From the IMG/VR virus record IMGVR_UViG_3300025411_000024, positions 1 to 47,281 of that record: a stretch of DNA of 47,281 nucleotides. One strand, 5' to 3'. Source of the DNA: a virus. The notes under the pieces are model-generated. The model made no database searches. It worked only from the letters and a program-made list of their open reading frames with translations, and was not told the origin of the DNA. This document shows positions 9,612-16,655 of this stretch, piece by piece; position 1 is the stretch's first letter, and each line of letters starts with the position of its first letter. Made by a program: the position numbers and the translations under genes.

Positions 9612-11462
9612 ATGTCACAGAATACTGTATTCATACAGAAGAGTGAGTTACTCAATGGAGTATTAAGATACTCATCTCTCACACCTCTAGATAAAAACTA
9701 TATTGACCCTTATGGTACACTAAGAAATAGAGACAGACTAGTTGAATTTCATAATCAACTTGAATCTGATGGTTATGTTTTTAAGTTTCAAGATGATGAG
9801 GCTGAAACTTTATATAATAAGCTTTATAATTCAATTACTAATAACTTTGATGTATCATCACCTTTCTTATTAAGTAATAAATTATTTCCTTTTCAAAATA
9901 TAGGCCTTAACATGGTCTGGAATCAAGTAAAAAATGATGATTGTAACAGAATCTTAATCCAATGGGATACAGGTGCTGGTAAAACACTTCTCAGTTGTTT
10001 AATAAGTCAAAAGTTGTTTCAAGAAGATTTAGTAGATATTGTACTGGTTTTTTGTAAAAAAATTAAACAACATGACTGGGAGCAAGAGTTTAAACGTATG
10101 ACTACTTGTTCAGTTGCAAAAGTTGGTGAGCTTGAAAGAAGCAAAAGACACAAGTTTTACAAAGAAGACAATAGTCAAGTATTAGTTCTTAACTACGAAA
10201 AAGTTCGTGGTCCTAGTATGGTTAAAAAAGCAGGAGTAAGAGGAAAAGTTGCGGATTATTCCCGTACTGACCTTCAACAAATTCTTGAAAAAATTGAAGG
10301 CAAGAGAGTTCTAGTTGTAATTGATGAAGCACAAAAAATCAATACAGGAACTAGTTTGCTCAGTGAAGGTTTTGAGACACTTCTTAGTAAGAATGAAGGA
10401 ACCAAATGTCTTGCACTAACAGCAACTCCTTACACAACTAGTCCTTTAAATATTAGAAATATTTTTACAACTATTAGTCCTGGTATCCCTGGGGTTAGTG
10501 ACCTTACAAGAGATGAATTTAAAAGAGTTTATGCTAAAGAACTAGAGGTATTTGAACGTGGTTATGTTCGTGAACTTTATGTTAGAGAGTGGGACCGTAC
10601 CAAATTACCACTCCTTGGTAAGAAACATGAAAACTGGACTCACATTGCAATGAAAAGTGACCCCCACATTGCTAAGCAGTTTCCAGAAAGTATGCCGAAG
10701 AGAATAGTTTACCAACTTTCTGACCAAGATCGTATTGTTTATGATTGGGCAGAAGAAGAGGCAAGGGCACGTTACAATCCAGATAACCCTGTTTCAAGTT
10801 GGGCCTATATTGATACTTTAAGAATGATTTGTAACACAACCGAAGGCCTTAGGAATAGTGAAAGTAAGTTTGCTAAAGAAATAGTTGAACAATTTGATGA
10901 TTTGATTTCTATTGAAAACAGTGCTAAGTATCAATTGATTGAAAGTAACCTTGAGACAATTTTTGAAGCAAATGAAAAAGTAGTATTGTTTACTTTCTGG
11001 ACACATGGGACACTATTCCCATACCTTGAAGCTTTAAAGAAAAAATTTTCTGGAGTTCCTATCCTACCAATTTGGGGTGTAGGTATGAAGTCAGAAGAGA
11101 CAACCCGTAACATTCAAACTTTTAATTCAACTAAAGGTCCTGCAGTGTTACTTACAAGTGATGTTGGTCAGGAAGGACTAAATCTATATGCACCATATCT
11201 TTGGAACATCGAAATTCCCAGGACTTATGCAGAATACAAACAACGGAAAGACCGTATCAATCGTGCAGATTCCCGTTCAAAGGGCATTAGTAATACCTGG
11301 ATCTACCGTCCAGTCGCAGTGGGAACTATTGAGGAGCGGGTGGATGGCAAAATTCTTAGAAGAAGATCTGAAGCAGAAGCCATTCGAGGTGTAGTAGATG
11401 AGAATGTAGATATGGATGACACCATTGAAATGACACCAAAAGGTTTGTTATTTAATTCTTGA
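9612..11462 (+). CDS. SF2 DNA/RNA helicase (SNF2-like)
   Basis: 616 residues from this start. Motif I is WDTGAGKTLLS (about residues 118-128), motif II VVIDEAQKIN (about 235-244), motif III ALTATPY, and the second RecA-like domain ends with TSDVGQEGLNL and QRKDRINRADSRS, the motif V and VI region of Snf2-type helicases. It therefore is an ATP-driven translocase acting on nucleic acid, either in replication/transcription or in early takeover. An ATG at 9606 is also in frame, but a -10 box ends at 9604, so a transcript would begin near 9611-9612 and the second ATG is favoured as a leaderless start. No ribosome binding site is visible before either. Confidence 0.85.
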   Translation: MSQNTVFIQKSELLNGVLRYSSLTPLDKNYIDPYGTLRNRDRLVEFHNQLESDGYVFKFQDDEAETLYNKLYNSITNNFDVSSPFLLSNKLFPFQNIGLNMVWNQVKNDDCNRILIQWDTGAGKTLLSCLISQKLFQEDLVDIVLVFCKKIKQHDWEQEFKRMTTCSVAKVGELERSKRHKFYKEDNSQVLVLNYEKVRGPSMVKKAGVRGKVADYSRTDLQQILEKIEGKRVLVVIDEAQKINTGTSLLSEGFETLLSKNEGTKCLALTATPYTTSPLNIRNIFTTISPGIPGVSDLTRDEFKRVYAKELEVFERGYVRELYVREWDRTKLPLLGKKHENWTHIAMKSDPHIAKQFPESMPKRIVYQLSDQDRIVYDWAEEEARARYNPDNPVSSWAYIDTLRMICNTTEGLRNSESKFAKEIVEQFDDLISIENSAKYQLIESNLETIFEANEKVVLFTFWTHGTLFPYLEALKKKFSGVPILPIWGVGMKSEETTRNIQTFNSTKGPAVLLTSDVGQEGLNLYAPYLWNIEIPRTYAEYKQRKDRINRADSRSKGISNTWIYRPVAVGTIEERVDGKILRRRSEAEAIRGVVDENVDMDDTIEMTPKGLLFNS

Positions 11463-11487
11463 AATCAAGAGTAGCTTGTTATATACT
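11459..11487 (+). promoter_or_regulatory. Sigma-70-like promoter, TTGAAA-17-TATACT
   Basis: TTGAAA at 11459-11464, 17-base spacer, TATACT at 11482-11487. The -35 box overlaps the stop codon of the helicase gene. It would give a leader of about 60 bases before the Rpf-like gene. The leader contains an unused-looking GAGAGGAG at about 11502. Confidence 0.6.
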
Positions 11488-11555
11488 TCATTAATCAAAC
11501 GAGAGGAGAAATTATAGTAACTAAATGTTCTTATTAATCTAACATTGGAGTAATT

Positions 11556-11933
11556 TTGACACGTTTAATTGCACTTGGAGTTTTAGCAATATCATTATTT
11601 ATAGTAAATAATGCTTCTGCGGACACCAACAATACAGTAACAACGACAACAAAAATTGAAACACCTGTAGTAAATGTAGGACTTGTCCCTAGAGAAATAG
11701 TATTAAAGTGGGAGAAGGTAGCAGTATGTGAAACCGGTTATAACTGGACTCTCAGAGGTCCCCTATACTCTGGAGGTCTAGGAATTACTAATCACAATTG
11801 GACTTCTTATGGTGGTGGTCAGTTTGCTAATAATGCAGCTGATGCTTCTATAGAAGAACAAATATATATAGCAAAAAAAATAAATTCGAGTGGCTATGTT
11901 CCCGACCAATATGGTTGCGGACACGGCTGGTAG
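11556..11933 (+). CDS. Secreted Rpf-like transglycosylase (muralytic enzyme)
   Basis: 125 residues. Residues 1-22 form a signal peptide (hydrophobic core LIALGVLAISLFIV, then ASA cleavage-like site), followed by a Thr-rich linker. Residues about 50-125 match the resuscitation-promoting-factor/transglycosylase-like domain: KWEKVAVCETGYNW with the catalytic-type Glu59, then GGLGI, YGGGQFA, EEQIYIAKKI and a C-terminal PDQYGCGHGW. Such enzymes cleave actinobacterial peptidoglycan. The start codon is TTG at 11556, supported by TTGGAG five bases upstream. Export signal plus lytic domain suggests release, superinfection control or entry; no holin is recognised with certainty next to it. Confidence 0.85.
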   Translation: MTRLIALGVLAISLFIVNNASADTNNTVTTTTKIETPVVNVGLVPREIVLKWEKVAVCETGYNWTLRGPLYSGGLGITNHNWTSYGGGQFANNAADASIEEQIYIAKKINSSGYVPDQYGCGHGW

Positions 11934-11951
11934 GGAGAAAGAAAGATAAGT

Positions 11952-12167
11952 ATGAAAAAAATAAAGAAGTATGACAAGATGCAAAGAGAACTGATGGACT
12001 ACATCTTGTCCGGGAAGATACACTCTACTATGATTGGTAAGACAATTATGGTTGACCACAGTGATAAGAAAGAAAACCTTTCTGACATAGAAGAGTTTGT
12101 AGAGTATATGGTTTCTTTAATTAAGAGAGCAGAGAATTTTGGAAAGGATAATGTAAAGGAGTCCTGA
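11952..12167 (+). CDS. Hypothetical protein, 71 aa
   Basis: A short charged protein (MKKIKKYDKMQRELMDYILS start; ends FGKDNVKES) with predicted helices and no Cys or membrane segment. It starts 18 bases after the Rpf-like gene and is preceded by a GGGAGAAAGAAAG purine-rich stretch that can serve as ribosome binding site. The stop codon lies at the base of the structured RNA element that follows, so the end of the gene forms part of its first helix. Function not recognised. Confidence 0.6.
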   Translation: MKKIKKYDKMQRELMDYILSGKIHSTMIGKTIMVDHSDKKENLSDIEEFVEYMVSLIKRAENFGKDNVKES

Positions 12168-12275
12168 TATTAGGTAAGGAGTTGCAGACTCAGAAAATGG
12201 GTCTATTTACAGGGTCGCCCGGGAGTCGCAGTTGAAATTGATTCCTCCTCCCGGGGACTCCTTCTCACCAATATC
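12166..12275 (+). ncRNA. Structured RNA element, three-way junction
   Basis: The 122-base gap before the WhiB gene folds on paper into a three-way junction. Helix P1 pairs GATATT (12166-12171), GGT (12173-12175) and GGAGT (12178-12182) with ACTCC (12257-12261), ACC (12267-12269) and AATATC (12270-12275). P2 pairs AGACTC (12186-12191) with GGGTCT (12199-12204) over a 7-base loop. P3 pairs CCCGGGAG (12218-12225) with CTCCCGGG (12248-12255) over a 22-base loop. It is far more GC-rich than its surroundings. It could be a small RNA or a cis element acting on the regulator gene. I do not recognise the family, and there is no T-run typical of an intrinsic terminator. Confidence 0.5.
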
Positions 12276-12289
12276 CCTTCTATAATTAT

Positions 12290-12781
12290 ATGAGAAGAGA
12301 AAACCAAGAAGTTATTGATTACAGTTGGCAAAGTGATGCTATTTGTAAAGACCTACCAACAGATATGTTTTATCCTGGTAGAGGTTCGGTTGTCTCTAAA
12401 GTTATTAAAGAGAGATGTGCAATTTGTCCTGTAAAGGATGCCTGCCTAGAACATGCCCTTAAGTATGAAGCCCATGGTTATTGGGGTGGTACAACTGAAA
12501 AAGATAGAGTTGCCATTAGGATGAACAGAGACATAATACTTATCAAACCTGAAACAGTTTTTTGGTATAGTGTTAGTGAAGCAAAAAGAGAAAAAGAAGA
12601 AAACAGAACTAAGATTCAAGGGCGTGGTCGAAAGGCCAGAGTATGTGGTACATACAGTGCTTATAAAGGTCACTTAGGAAGAAAAGAAGTTCCTTGTGAA
12701 CCTTGTAAAAAAGCAAACAGAGATTACATTAATGATTTGAAAATTAAGAAAGCGGCGGAAAATGGGGAATTCACCTTTTAA
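12290..12781 (+). CDS. whiB: WhiB-like Fe-S transcription regulator with C-terminal Cys/His extension
   Basis: 163 residues, longer than most WhiB proteins (80-120). The four cluster ligands are Cys19, Cys43, Cys46 and Cys52 (C-x23-C-x2-C-x5-C), followed by the family turn GYWGGTTEKDR (residues 63-73). WhiB proteins bind the host primary sigma factor and are essentially limited to actinobacteria and their phages, which is the best host clue here. A second segment (residues 119-146) reads CGTYSAYKGHLG, then CEPC and KANRDY: a Cys/His pattern seen in other actinophage proteins and likely a metal site. A TATAAT box lies at 12281-12286, only three bases before the ATG, without a good -35 box. Confidence 0.9.
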   Translation: MRRENQEVIDYSWQSDAICKDLPTDMFYPGRGSVVSKVIKERCAICPVKDACLEHALKYEAHGYWGGTTEKDRVAIRMNRDIILIKPETVFWYSVSEAKREKEENRTKIQGRGRKARVCGTYSAYKGHLGRKEVPCEPCKKANRDYINDLKIKKAAENGEFTF

Positions 12782-13466
12782 AGTTGGATTGGTTATTCCT
12801 ATCCTAAATAATTTTGACCAAGCAGTTGACCTTATCTATAGTGCAAAAACTAAAGAGAATGAATTAAAGGTTTACATCCAACCTCAGTATAGGTATCAAC
12901 TACCTTTGTCTCAGGCCTGGAACAATGGTATGAAGCAAGCCATCATGGATGGTTGTGATTATATTATTATTGCTAATGATGATACCCTTTTTGCACCATG
13001 GTCAATTGATGCCTGGGTAAGTGCAATGAGTAAGGAATCAGACAATATTGTCTTAACAGCTCCTTTACATGTAGGAGATACTTTTGATGAACCATTTGAG
13101 ATTGTATTCTCAGATGAAGATACAGAGTATAAGTATGTAGAAAAAGAACTTTTCTCAATGGTAATGGTAAGAGCAGATTTCTGGGAAAAGTGTGGTTGGT
13201 TTGATGAAAACTTTGACCCTTGCTGGTGGGAAGATAATGATATGCATTATCGTATCACTTTACTTGGATTTAATATTAAAAAGTATGAAATCCCTTACAT
13301 TCACCTAGGCAATCAGACAACTAAGAAGTTGACTAAGCCAATCAATTCTATTAAGAGTGGAGAGTATTACCTTAAAAAGTGGGGTAGCCAAAACCGAAAC
13401 TTGATAGAGAGGTATAAAACCCCGTATAATGATAGTACCCTAACTCCAAAGGATTGGATCAAGTAA
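12762..13466 (+). CDS. Family 2-type (GT-A) glycosyltransferase
   Basis: 234 residues. A GT-A fold is indicated by VGLVIPILNNFDQ at residues 8-20, the metal-binding acidic pair in YIIIANDDTLF (Asp73-Asp74), a FDENFDPCWWEDNDMHYRI acceptor-side segment around residue 150 with an ED-type catalytic pattern, and a C-terminal IHLGNQTT. It would transfer a sugar from a nucleotide-sugar. It overlaps the WhiB gene by 20 bases, so translation is probably coupled. Two other glycosyltransferases follow, suggesting one stepwise sugar decoration of a shared target (virion protein, host wall or modified DNA); the acceptor cannot be told. Confidence 0.8.
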   Translation: MGNSPFKVGLVIPILNNFDQAVDLIYSAKTKENELKVYIQPQYRYQLPLSQAWNNGMKQAIMDGCDYIIIANDDTLFAPWSIDAWVSAMSKESDNIVLTAPLHVGDTFDEPFEIVFSDEDTEYKYVEKELFSMVMVRADFWEKCGWFDENFDPCWWEDNDMHYRITLLGFNIKKYEIPYIHLGNQTTKKLTKPINSIKSGEYYLKKWGSQNRNLIERYKTPYNDSTLTPKDWIK

Positions 13467-13669
13467 TGAAGACACTAGTTTCATTTTTTATTAACCTAAT
13501 AGGTTTAATTCTACTAATAGCAATTATTGCTGTTGTATGCTTTGCACCATTGTTAGCTAGTTATTTTTGGAACTTTAAAGTAGGGGTTGAATCCTTCTTT
13601 GGAGTTTACGGAATAACAATTCTTTCAATTATTATCAACAAACTATCTAAGGCAAAGGAAGACAACTAA
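13466..13669 (+). CDS. Small membrane protein, 67 aa
   Basis: Starts with ATG at 13466, overlapping the preceding stop codon (TAATG); a TTG twelve bases upstream is less likely. Two hydrophobic segments are visible: residues about 3-29 (VSFFINLIGLILLIAIIAVV plus CFAPLL) and about 45-60 (YGITILSIIINKL), with a charged KAKEDN tail. It could anchor the glycosyltransferases on either side or be an unrelated inner-membrane protein such as a holin. No family is recognised. Confidence 0.65.
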   Translation: MKTLVSFFINLIGLILLIAIIAVVCFAPLLASYFWNFKVGVESFFGVYGITILSIIINKLSKAKEDN

Positions 13670-14961
13670 TGGCAAAAACAAAAGTATTGGCGTACGGTGA
13701 TTACTGCTGTGCTACTGGGTTCGCTACCGTAATGGGTAACATTATGAGAGAACTAGAAGCAACAGGAAAGTATGACATTGATGTTGTTGCTATTAACTAT
13801 GACGGAGGACCTTTTGACCAAACCCAATGGCCCGGACAAGTATGGCCTGCTATCAGTGCACTAAGACAGCAAGGTCCTTACGCTGACCTTCATGGAAGAC
13901 AAGTTTTTCTTGACCGACTCCAGCAAGGTGACTATGACGTAGTATTCATTGTTCAGGACACCTTTATTATGTTGCCAATTACACCTCAGATTCTTGAAGT
14001 GCAACGTAACAAGCCAAAGAGTTTTAGTACAGTTTACTATTACCCGTTTGATTGTGGTCCAAAAGAAGAGTGGGTTACACAATGTGTTAACTCATTTGAC
14101 TTCCCAGTTGCCTATACACAATATGCAAAGAATGAAAGTATTAAGTGGAGTGGAACAGCGGCTGAAAAGCATGACGTTATCTATCACGGTACAAACACAA
14201 CTAACTTTTTCCCACTTCCTGAACAGGATAAGAAGCAAATTCGTTCTGCTTTCTTTGGTGACAATAAGGACCGTTTTATTATTATGAACCTTAATCGTAA
14301 TCAAGGTCGTAAAGATGTTAGTCGTTCCTTCATGATTTTAAAAGAACTTAGAGACCGTGGATACAAGGAACCATTCTTGTACATGCACATGCAAGAAACA
14401 GACTTTGGTGGAAGTATTATTGAGCAATCTAAGAACTTTGGCCTTGAACTTCAAAAAGATTGGATTCTTCCTAACCCAGGGCAATTCTCTGCACATGCAG
14501 GATTCCCAATTGAAGTTGTTAACCAACTTTACAACTCTGCAGATTGCTACCTAACTACCTGTATGGGTGAAGGTTGGGGGTTGAGTATTACAGAAGCAAT
14601 GGCAACTAAGACACCAATTGTTGTTCCAAACAATACTAGCATTCCAGAAATTACCGACAATGGTAAGCGTGGTTGGGTTGCAGGTTCTGGTGATAGTCCT
14701 TCACATTGGATTATTAAGGAAAATGACAACGACCGTATTCGTCCACTTATGAATGTAGAAGATGCTGCTGATGCAATTATCGAAATTATGGAAAATAAGA
14801 ACGGAATTGTAGAAAAGAAGGTTGAAGCAGCTTATGAGTTTGCCCAGGAACTAACTTGGAAGCATGTTATGAAAGACTGGACAAATGTCTTTAACAAGGC
14901 AGTTAACAAGTCTAAGAGTGCTAACCTTCTTAAGGGTGGAACAGTAGAATGGAAGAAGTAA
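13669..14961 (+). CDS. GT-B glycosyltransferase, group 1 type
   Basis: 430 residues. The C-terminal half has the GT4 donor site: MGEGWGLSITEAMATKTPIV (residues about 299-318), then VVPNNTSIPEITDNGKRGW, with the E-x7-E-like spacing of retaining GT-B enzymes. The N-terminal half begins KVLAYGDYCCATGFATVMGN, a GT-B acceptor-domain glycine loop. It would use a nucleotide-sugar to extend a glycan. The ATG overlaps the stop of the membrane protein gene and its own end overlaps the GT17-like gene by 13 bases, so the four genes form one transcript. Confidence 0.85.
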   Translation: MAKTKVLAYGDYCCATGFATVMGNIMRELEATGKYDIDVVAINYDGGPFDQTQWPGQVWPAISALRQQGPYADLHGRQVFLDRLQQGDYDVVFIVQDTFIMLPITPQILEVQRNKPKSFSTVYYYPFDCGPKEEWVTQCVNSFDFPVAYTQYAKNESIKWSGTAAEKHDVIYHGTNTTNFFPLPEQDKKQIRSAFFGDNKDRFIIMNLNRNQGRKDVSRSFMILKELRDRGYKEPFLYMHMQETDFGGSIIEQSKNFGLELQKDWILPNPGQFSAHAGFPIEVVNQLYNSADCYLTTCMGEGWGLSITEAMATKTPIVVPNNTSIPEITDNGKRGWVAGSGDSPSHWIIKENDNDRIRPLMNVEDAADAIIEIMENKNGIVEKKVEAAYEFAQELTWKHVMKDWTNVFNKAVNKSKSANLLKGGTVEWKK

Positions 14962-15719
14962 AAAGACAAGTAGTTGACATTGTTCTTTTTAATAACGAAT
15001 TAGAACTATTAGACCTTAGAGTAAAAATCCTAGAAGATGTGGTTGACTTCTTTATTATTAAAGAAGCAACTCACACCTTTCAAGGTGACCCTAAAGAATT
15101 ACTTTCTAAAACTTATGACCATCCAAAGGTATTCACTTATGTAGTTGAGTTCTCATCTGGAATGAACACCTGGGAAAGAGACAGGTTCCAAAGAGGAACT
15201 CAAATTGACCTTAGGGCATATGGTATTAACGAAGATTCTATTGTTATGACTAGTGACCTAGATGAAATACCAGACCCACAAGCAATTGAATGGGTAAGGG
15301 ACAATTTTAATCCAGCCGCTATGTATGCACTAGAACAAAAGATGCACCAATACTATCTCAATGTTAGAAACATGAGTGAACCCTGGGCAGGAACTAGAAT
15401 TTGTAGTATGGAAAAGTATCGTTTGATGGATGCTGAAACCATGAGGCATTCCCAACACCTTTGCATGACACTACCTGATGCTGGTTGGCATTGGAGTTTT
15501 CTTGGTGGTGAAAAGCAAATTGAAAAAAAGATTAGAAGTTATGCCCATGAGGAGTATGACAATGAAGAAACTATTCAGCAAATTGCAAAACGTATGGTCA
15601 ACAATGAAGATGTTTTTGGACGTGGTTTTACACTCAAAACAGTAGAATTGGATAACTCTTACCCTAAGTATATTCTTGATAATCAAGATAAACTATCCCA
15701 TTTAATTAGAAAAGATTAA
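14949..15719 (+). CDS. Family 17 glycosyltransferase
   Basis: 256 residues. It matches the GT17 family (beta-1,4-N-acetylglucosaminyltransferase type): VDIVLFNNELELLDLRV near residue 8, FIIKEATHTFQGDPK, WERDRFQR, the DxD-like MTSDLDEIPDPQAI (residues about 98-111) and DAGWHWSFLGG near 177. Only the family is clear; the sugar and acceptor in phages are not known from sequence. It is the third and last glycosyltransferase of the set and the ATG lies inside the end of the GT-B gene. Confidence 0.85.
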   Translation: MEEVKRQVVDIVLFNNELELLDLRVKILEDVVDFFIIKEATHTFQGDPKELLSKTYDHPKVFTYVVEFSSGMNTWERDRFQRGTQIDLRAYGINEDSIVMTSDLDEIPDPQAIEWVRDNFNPAAMYALEQKMHQYYLNVRNMSEPWAGTRICSMEKYRLMDAETMRHSQHLCMTLPDAGWHWSFLGGEKQIEKKIRSYAHEEYDNEETIQQIAKRMVNNEDVFGRGFTLKTVELDNSYPKYILDNQDKLSHLIRKD

Positions 15720-15720
15720 T

Positions 15721-15960
15721 ATGAATAAAGAACTTAGATGGGCTGCCAGTTTTCTACTTGAAAGATCTAACATTCCTGCTGGTCCTAACTATTTGGCTGC
15801 TTTTGAAAATCCAGCTGATAATCAACAATGGATTTACGCATTAATTAGAAAGGCAGCACCTCAAATTGGTGCTATGAATAGTTCTTATTATGATAGGGCA
15901 ATTCAAATACTTAGGGCAAATGGAATTTCTACAGATCCATATGGCCCTGGTAGTGGTTGA
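15721..15960 (+). CDS. Hypothetical protein, 79 aa
   Basis: A small soluble protein beginning MNKELRWAASFLLERSNIPA and ending DPYGPGSG, with helices around residues 1-15 and 33-70. It begins one base after the GT17-like stop codon. Its own stop codon overlaps the -35 box of the tRNA promoter. No family recognised. Confidence 0.55.
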   Translation: MNKELRWAASFLLERSNIPAGPNYLAAFENPADNQQWIYALIRKAAPQIGAMNSSYYDRAIQILRANGISTDPYGPGSG

Positions 15961-15985
15961 TTCTAAATACTGATTTAACTATACT
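15957..15985 (+). promoter_or_regulatory. tRNA operon promoter, TTGATT-17-TATACT
   Basis: TTGATT at 15957-15962, 17-base spacer, TATACT at 15980-15985. The expected start is near 15992, four bases before the first base of tRNA-Arg. The -35 box overlaps the stop codon of the preceding gene. Confidence 0.8.
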
Positions 15986-15995
15986 GAATAAAACA

Positions 15996-16069
15996 GCCCT
16001 TGTAGCTCAACTGGACAGAGCATCGGAGTTCTAACCCGCAGGTTGTAGGTTCAAGTCCTACCGGGGGCG
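15996..16069 (+). tRNA. tRNA-Arg (TCT)
   Basis: Acceptor stem GCCCTTG/CGGGGGC (two G-U pairs), D stem GCTC/GAGC, T stem GTAGG/CCTAC with TTCAAGT loop, discriminator G. The anticodon loop GTTCTAA gives TCT (16030-16032), reading AGA. The anticodon stem TCGGA/CCCGC has only three good pairs, with an A-C and a T-C mismatch at the ends. CCA is not encoded. AGA is very frequent in the phage genes, so it likely supplements the host. Confidence 0.85.
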
Positions 16070-16071
16070 CT

Positions 16072-16126
16072 GGTCAATAGTATCTGCTTAGTTTTCACCT
16101 CCTTTATACTAGGAGTGCTATTGACC
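16072..16126 (+). other. Long bipartite hairpin between tRNA-Arg and tRNA-Ser
   Basis: GGTCAATAG (16072-16080) pairs perfectly with CTATTGACC (16118-16126). Within it, CTCCT (16099-16103) pairs with AGGAG (16111-16115) and CA with TG after one bulged base. The structure fills the space between the two tRNAs, three bases after one and four before the next. It may direct tRNA processing; no T-run follows. Confidence 0.5.
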
Positions 16127-16130
16127 TACT

Positions 16131-16221
16131 GGAAGAATGGCCGAGTGGTTTAAGGCAGTTGTCTACTAAACAACCGTGGGTTTATAGCCCACCGAGGGTT
16201 CGAATCCCTCTTCTTCCTCCA
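16131..16221 (+). tRNA. tRNA-Ser (ACT)
   Basis: Class II tRNA with encoded CCA. Acceptor stem GGAAGAA/TTCTTCC, anticodon stem GTTGT/ACAAC perfectly paired, loop CTACTAA giving anticodon ACT (16165-16167), long variable arm CGTGGG...CCCACC, T stem GAGGG/CCCTC. The anticodon reads AGT, the favoured Ser codon of the tail genes. Bacterial AGY decoding normally uses GCT, so an A at position 34 is unusual. The discriminator base is T rather than the usual G for serine. Whether it is charged by host SerRS is unknown. Confidence 0.85.
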
Positions 16222-16223
16222 CC

Positions 16224-16304
16224 GGATGGGTAGCGAAGTGGCCAAACGCGGCTGGCTGTAAACCAGTTCTTTATTGTTCGGGGGTTCGAATCCCTCTCCA
16301 TCCA
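16224..16304 (+). tRNA. tRNA-Tyr (GTA)
   Basis: Acceptor stem GGATGGG/TCCATCC, anticodon stem GCTGG/CCAGT (last pair weak), loop CTGTAAA with anticodon GTA at 16258-16260, a long variable arm as expected for bacterial tRNA-Tyr, T arm GGGGG/CCCTC with TTCGAAT, discriminator A. CCA is not encoded. It follows tRNA-Ser by two bases. Confidence 0.9.
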
Positions 16305-16305
16305 C

Positions 16306-16334
16306 TTGAAATAAAATGAAATAGTATCTATAAT
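16306..16334 (+). promoter_or_regulatory. Sigma-70-like promoter, TTGAAA-17-TATAAT
   Basis: TTGAAA at 16306-16311, 17-base spacer, TATAAT at 16329-16334, starting two bases after tRNA-Tyr. It drives the accessory operon beginning at 16353, whose ATG is preceded by AAGGAGG. Confidence 0.8.
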
Positions 16335-16352
16335 TATAGTAAGGAGGATAAG

Positions 16353-16655
16353 ATGTTAAAATTATCAGTAAACATTGGTGCTTCACTTCAAGTAAAGAAT
16401 GCCAAGGGTGAATGGGATTGGATTAAACCAGAAGTAGGTGCTGAACTTACTTTTGAAGCAATGAATGAAAATACTCAACATTACTTTAATGAACTCTGGG
16501 ACAATGTTGTTGGTCCACAGTTTAAAAGTGTTGTTGATAGTCTTCTAACAGAACAATCAGAACCAGCAATTGAAGATGTTGAAGAAACTGAAACTGTTGA
16601 AGGAGAAGAAGAAGTAACAGAAGAAGTTGTTACAGATGAGGATGAGTATTACTAA
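16353..16655 (+). CDS. Hypothetical acidic protein, 100 aa
   Basis: N-terminal half (MLKLSVNIGASLQVKNAKGE onward) looks like a small beta/alpha domain; the last 35 residues are almost entirely Glu, Val, Thr and Asp (EETETVEGEEEVTEE). A strong ribosome binding site AAGGAGG lies seven bases before the ATG, and it is the first gene after a consensus promoter, so it should be highly expressed. The family is not recognised; an acidic tail of this sort is seen in DNA mimics and in phage DNA-binding-protein partners, but that is only a resemblance. Confidence 0.7.
   Translation: MLKLSVNIGASLQVKNAKGEWDWIKPEVGAELTFEAMNENTQHYFNELWDNVVGPQFKSVVDSLLTEQSEPAIEDVEETETVEGEEEVTEEVVTDEDEYY

Noticed and set aside
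12281-12286. TATAAT before the WhiB gene as a full promoter
   Set aside because: The 17-base-upstream hexamer is CTCCTT and the box is only three bases from the ATG; kept only as a remark.
15721-15960. Anti-restriction or toxin role for the 79-residue protein
   Set aside because: No motif supports any function.
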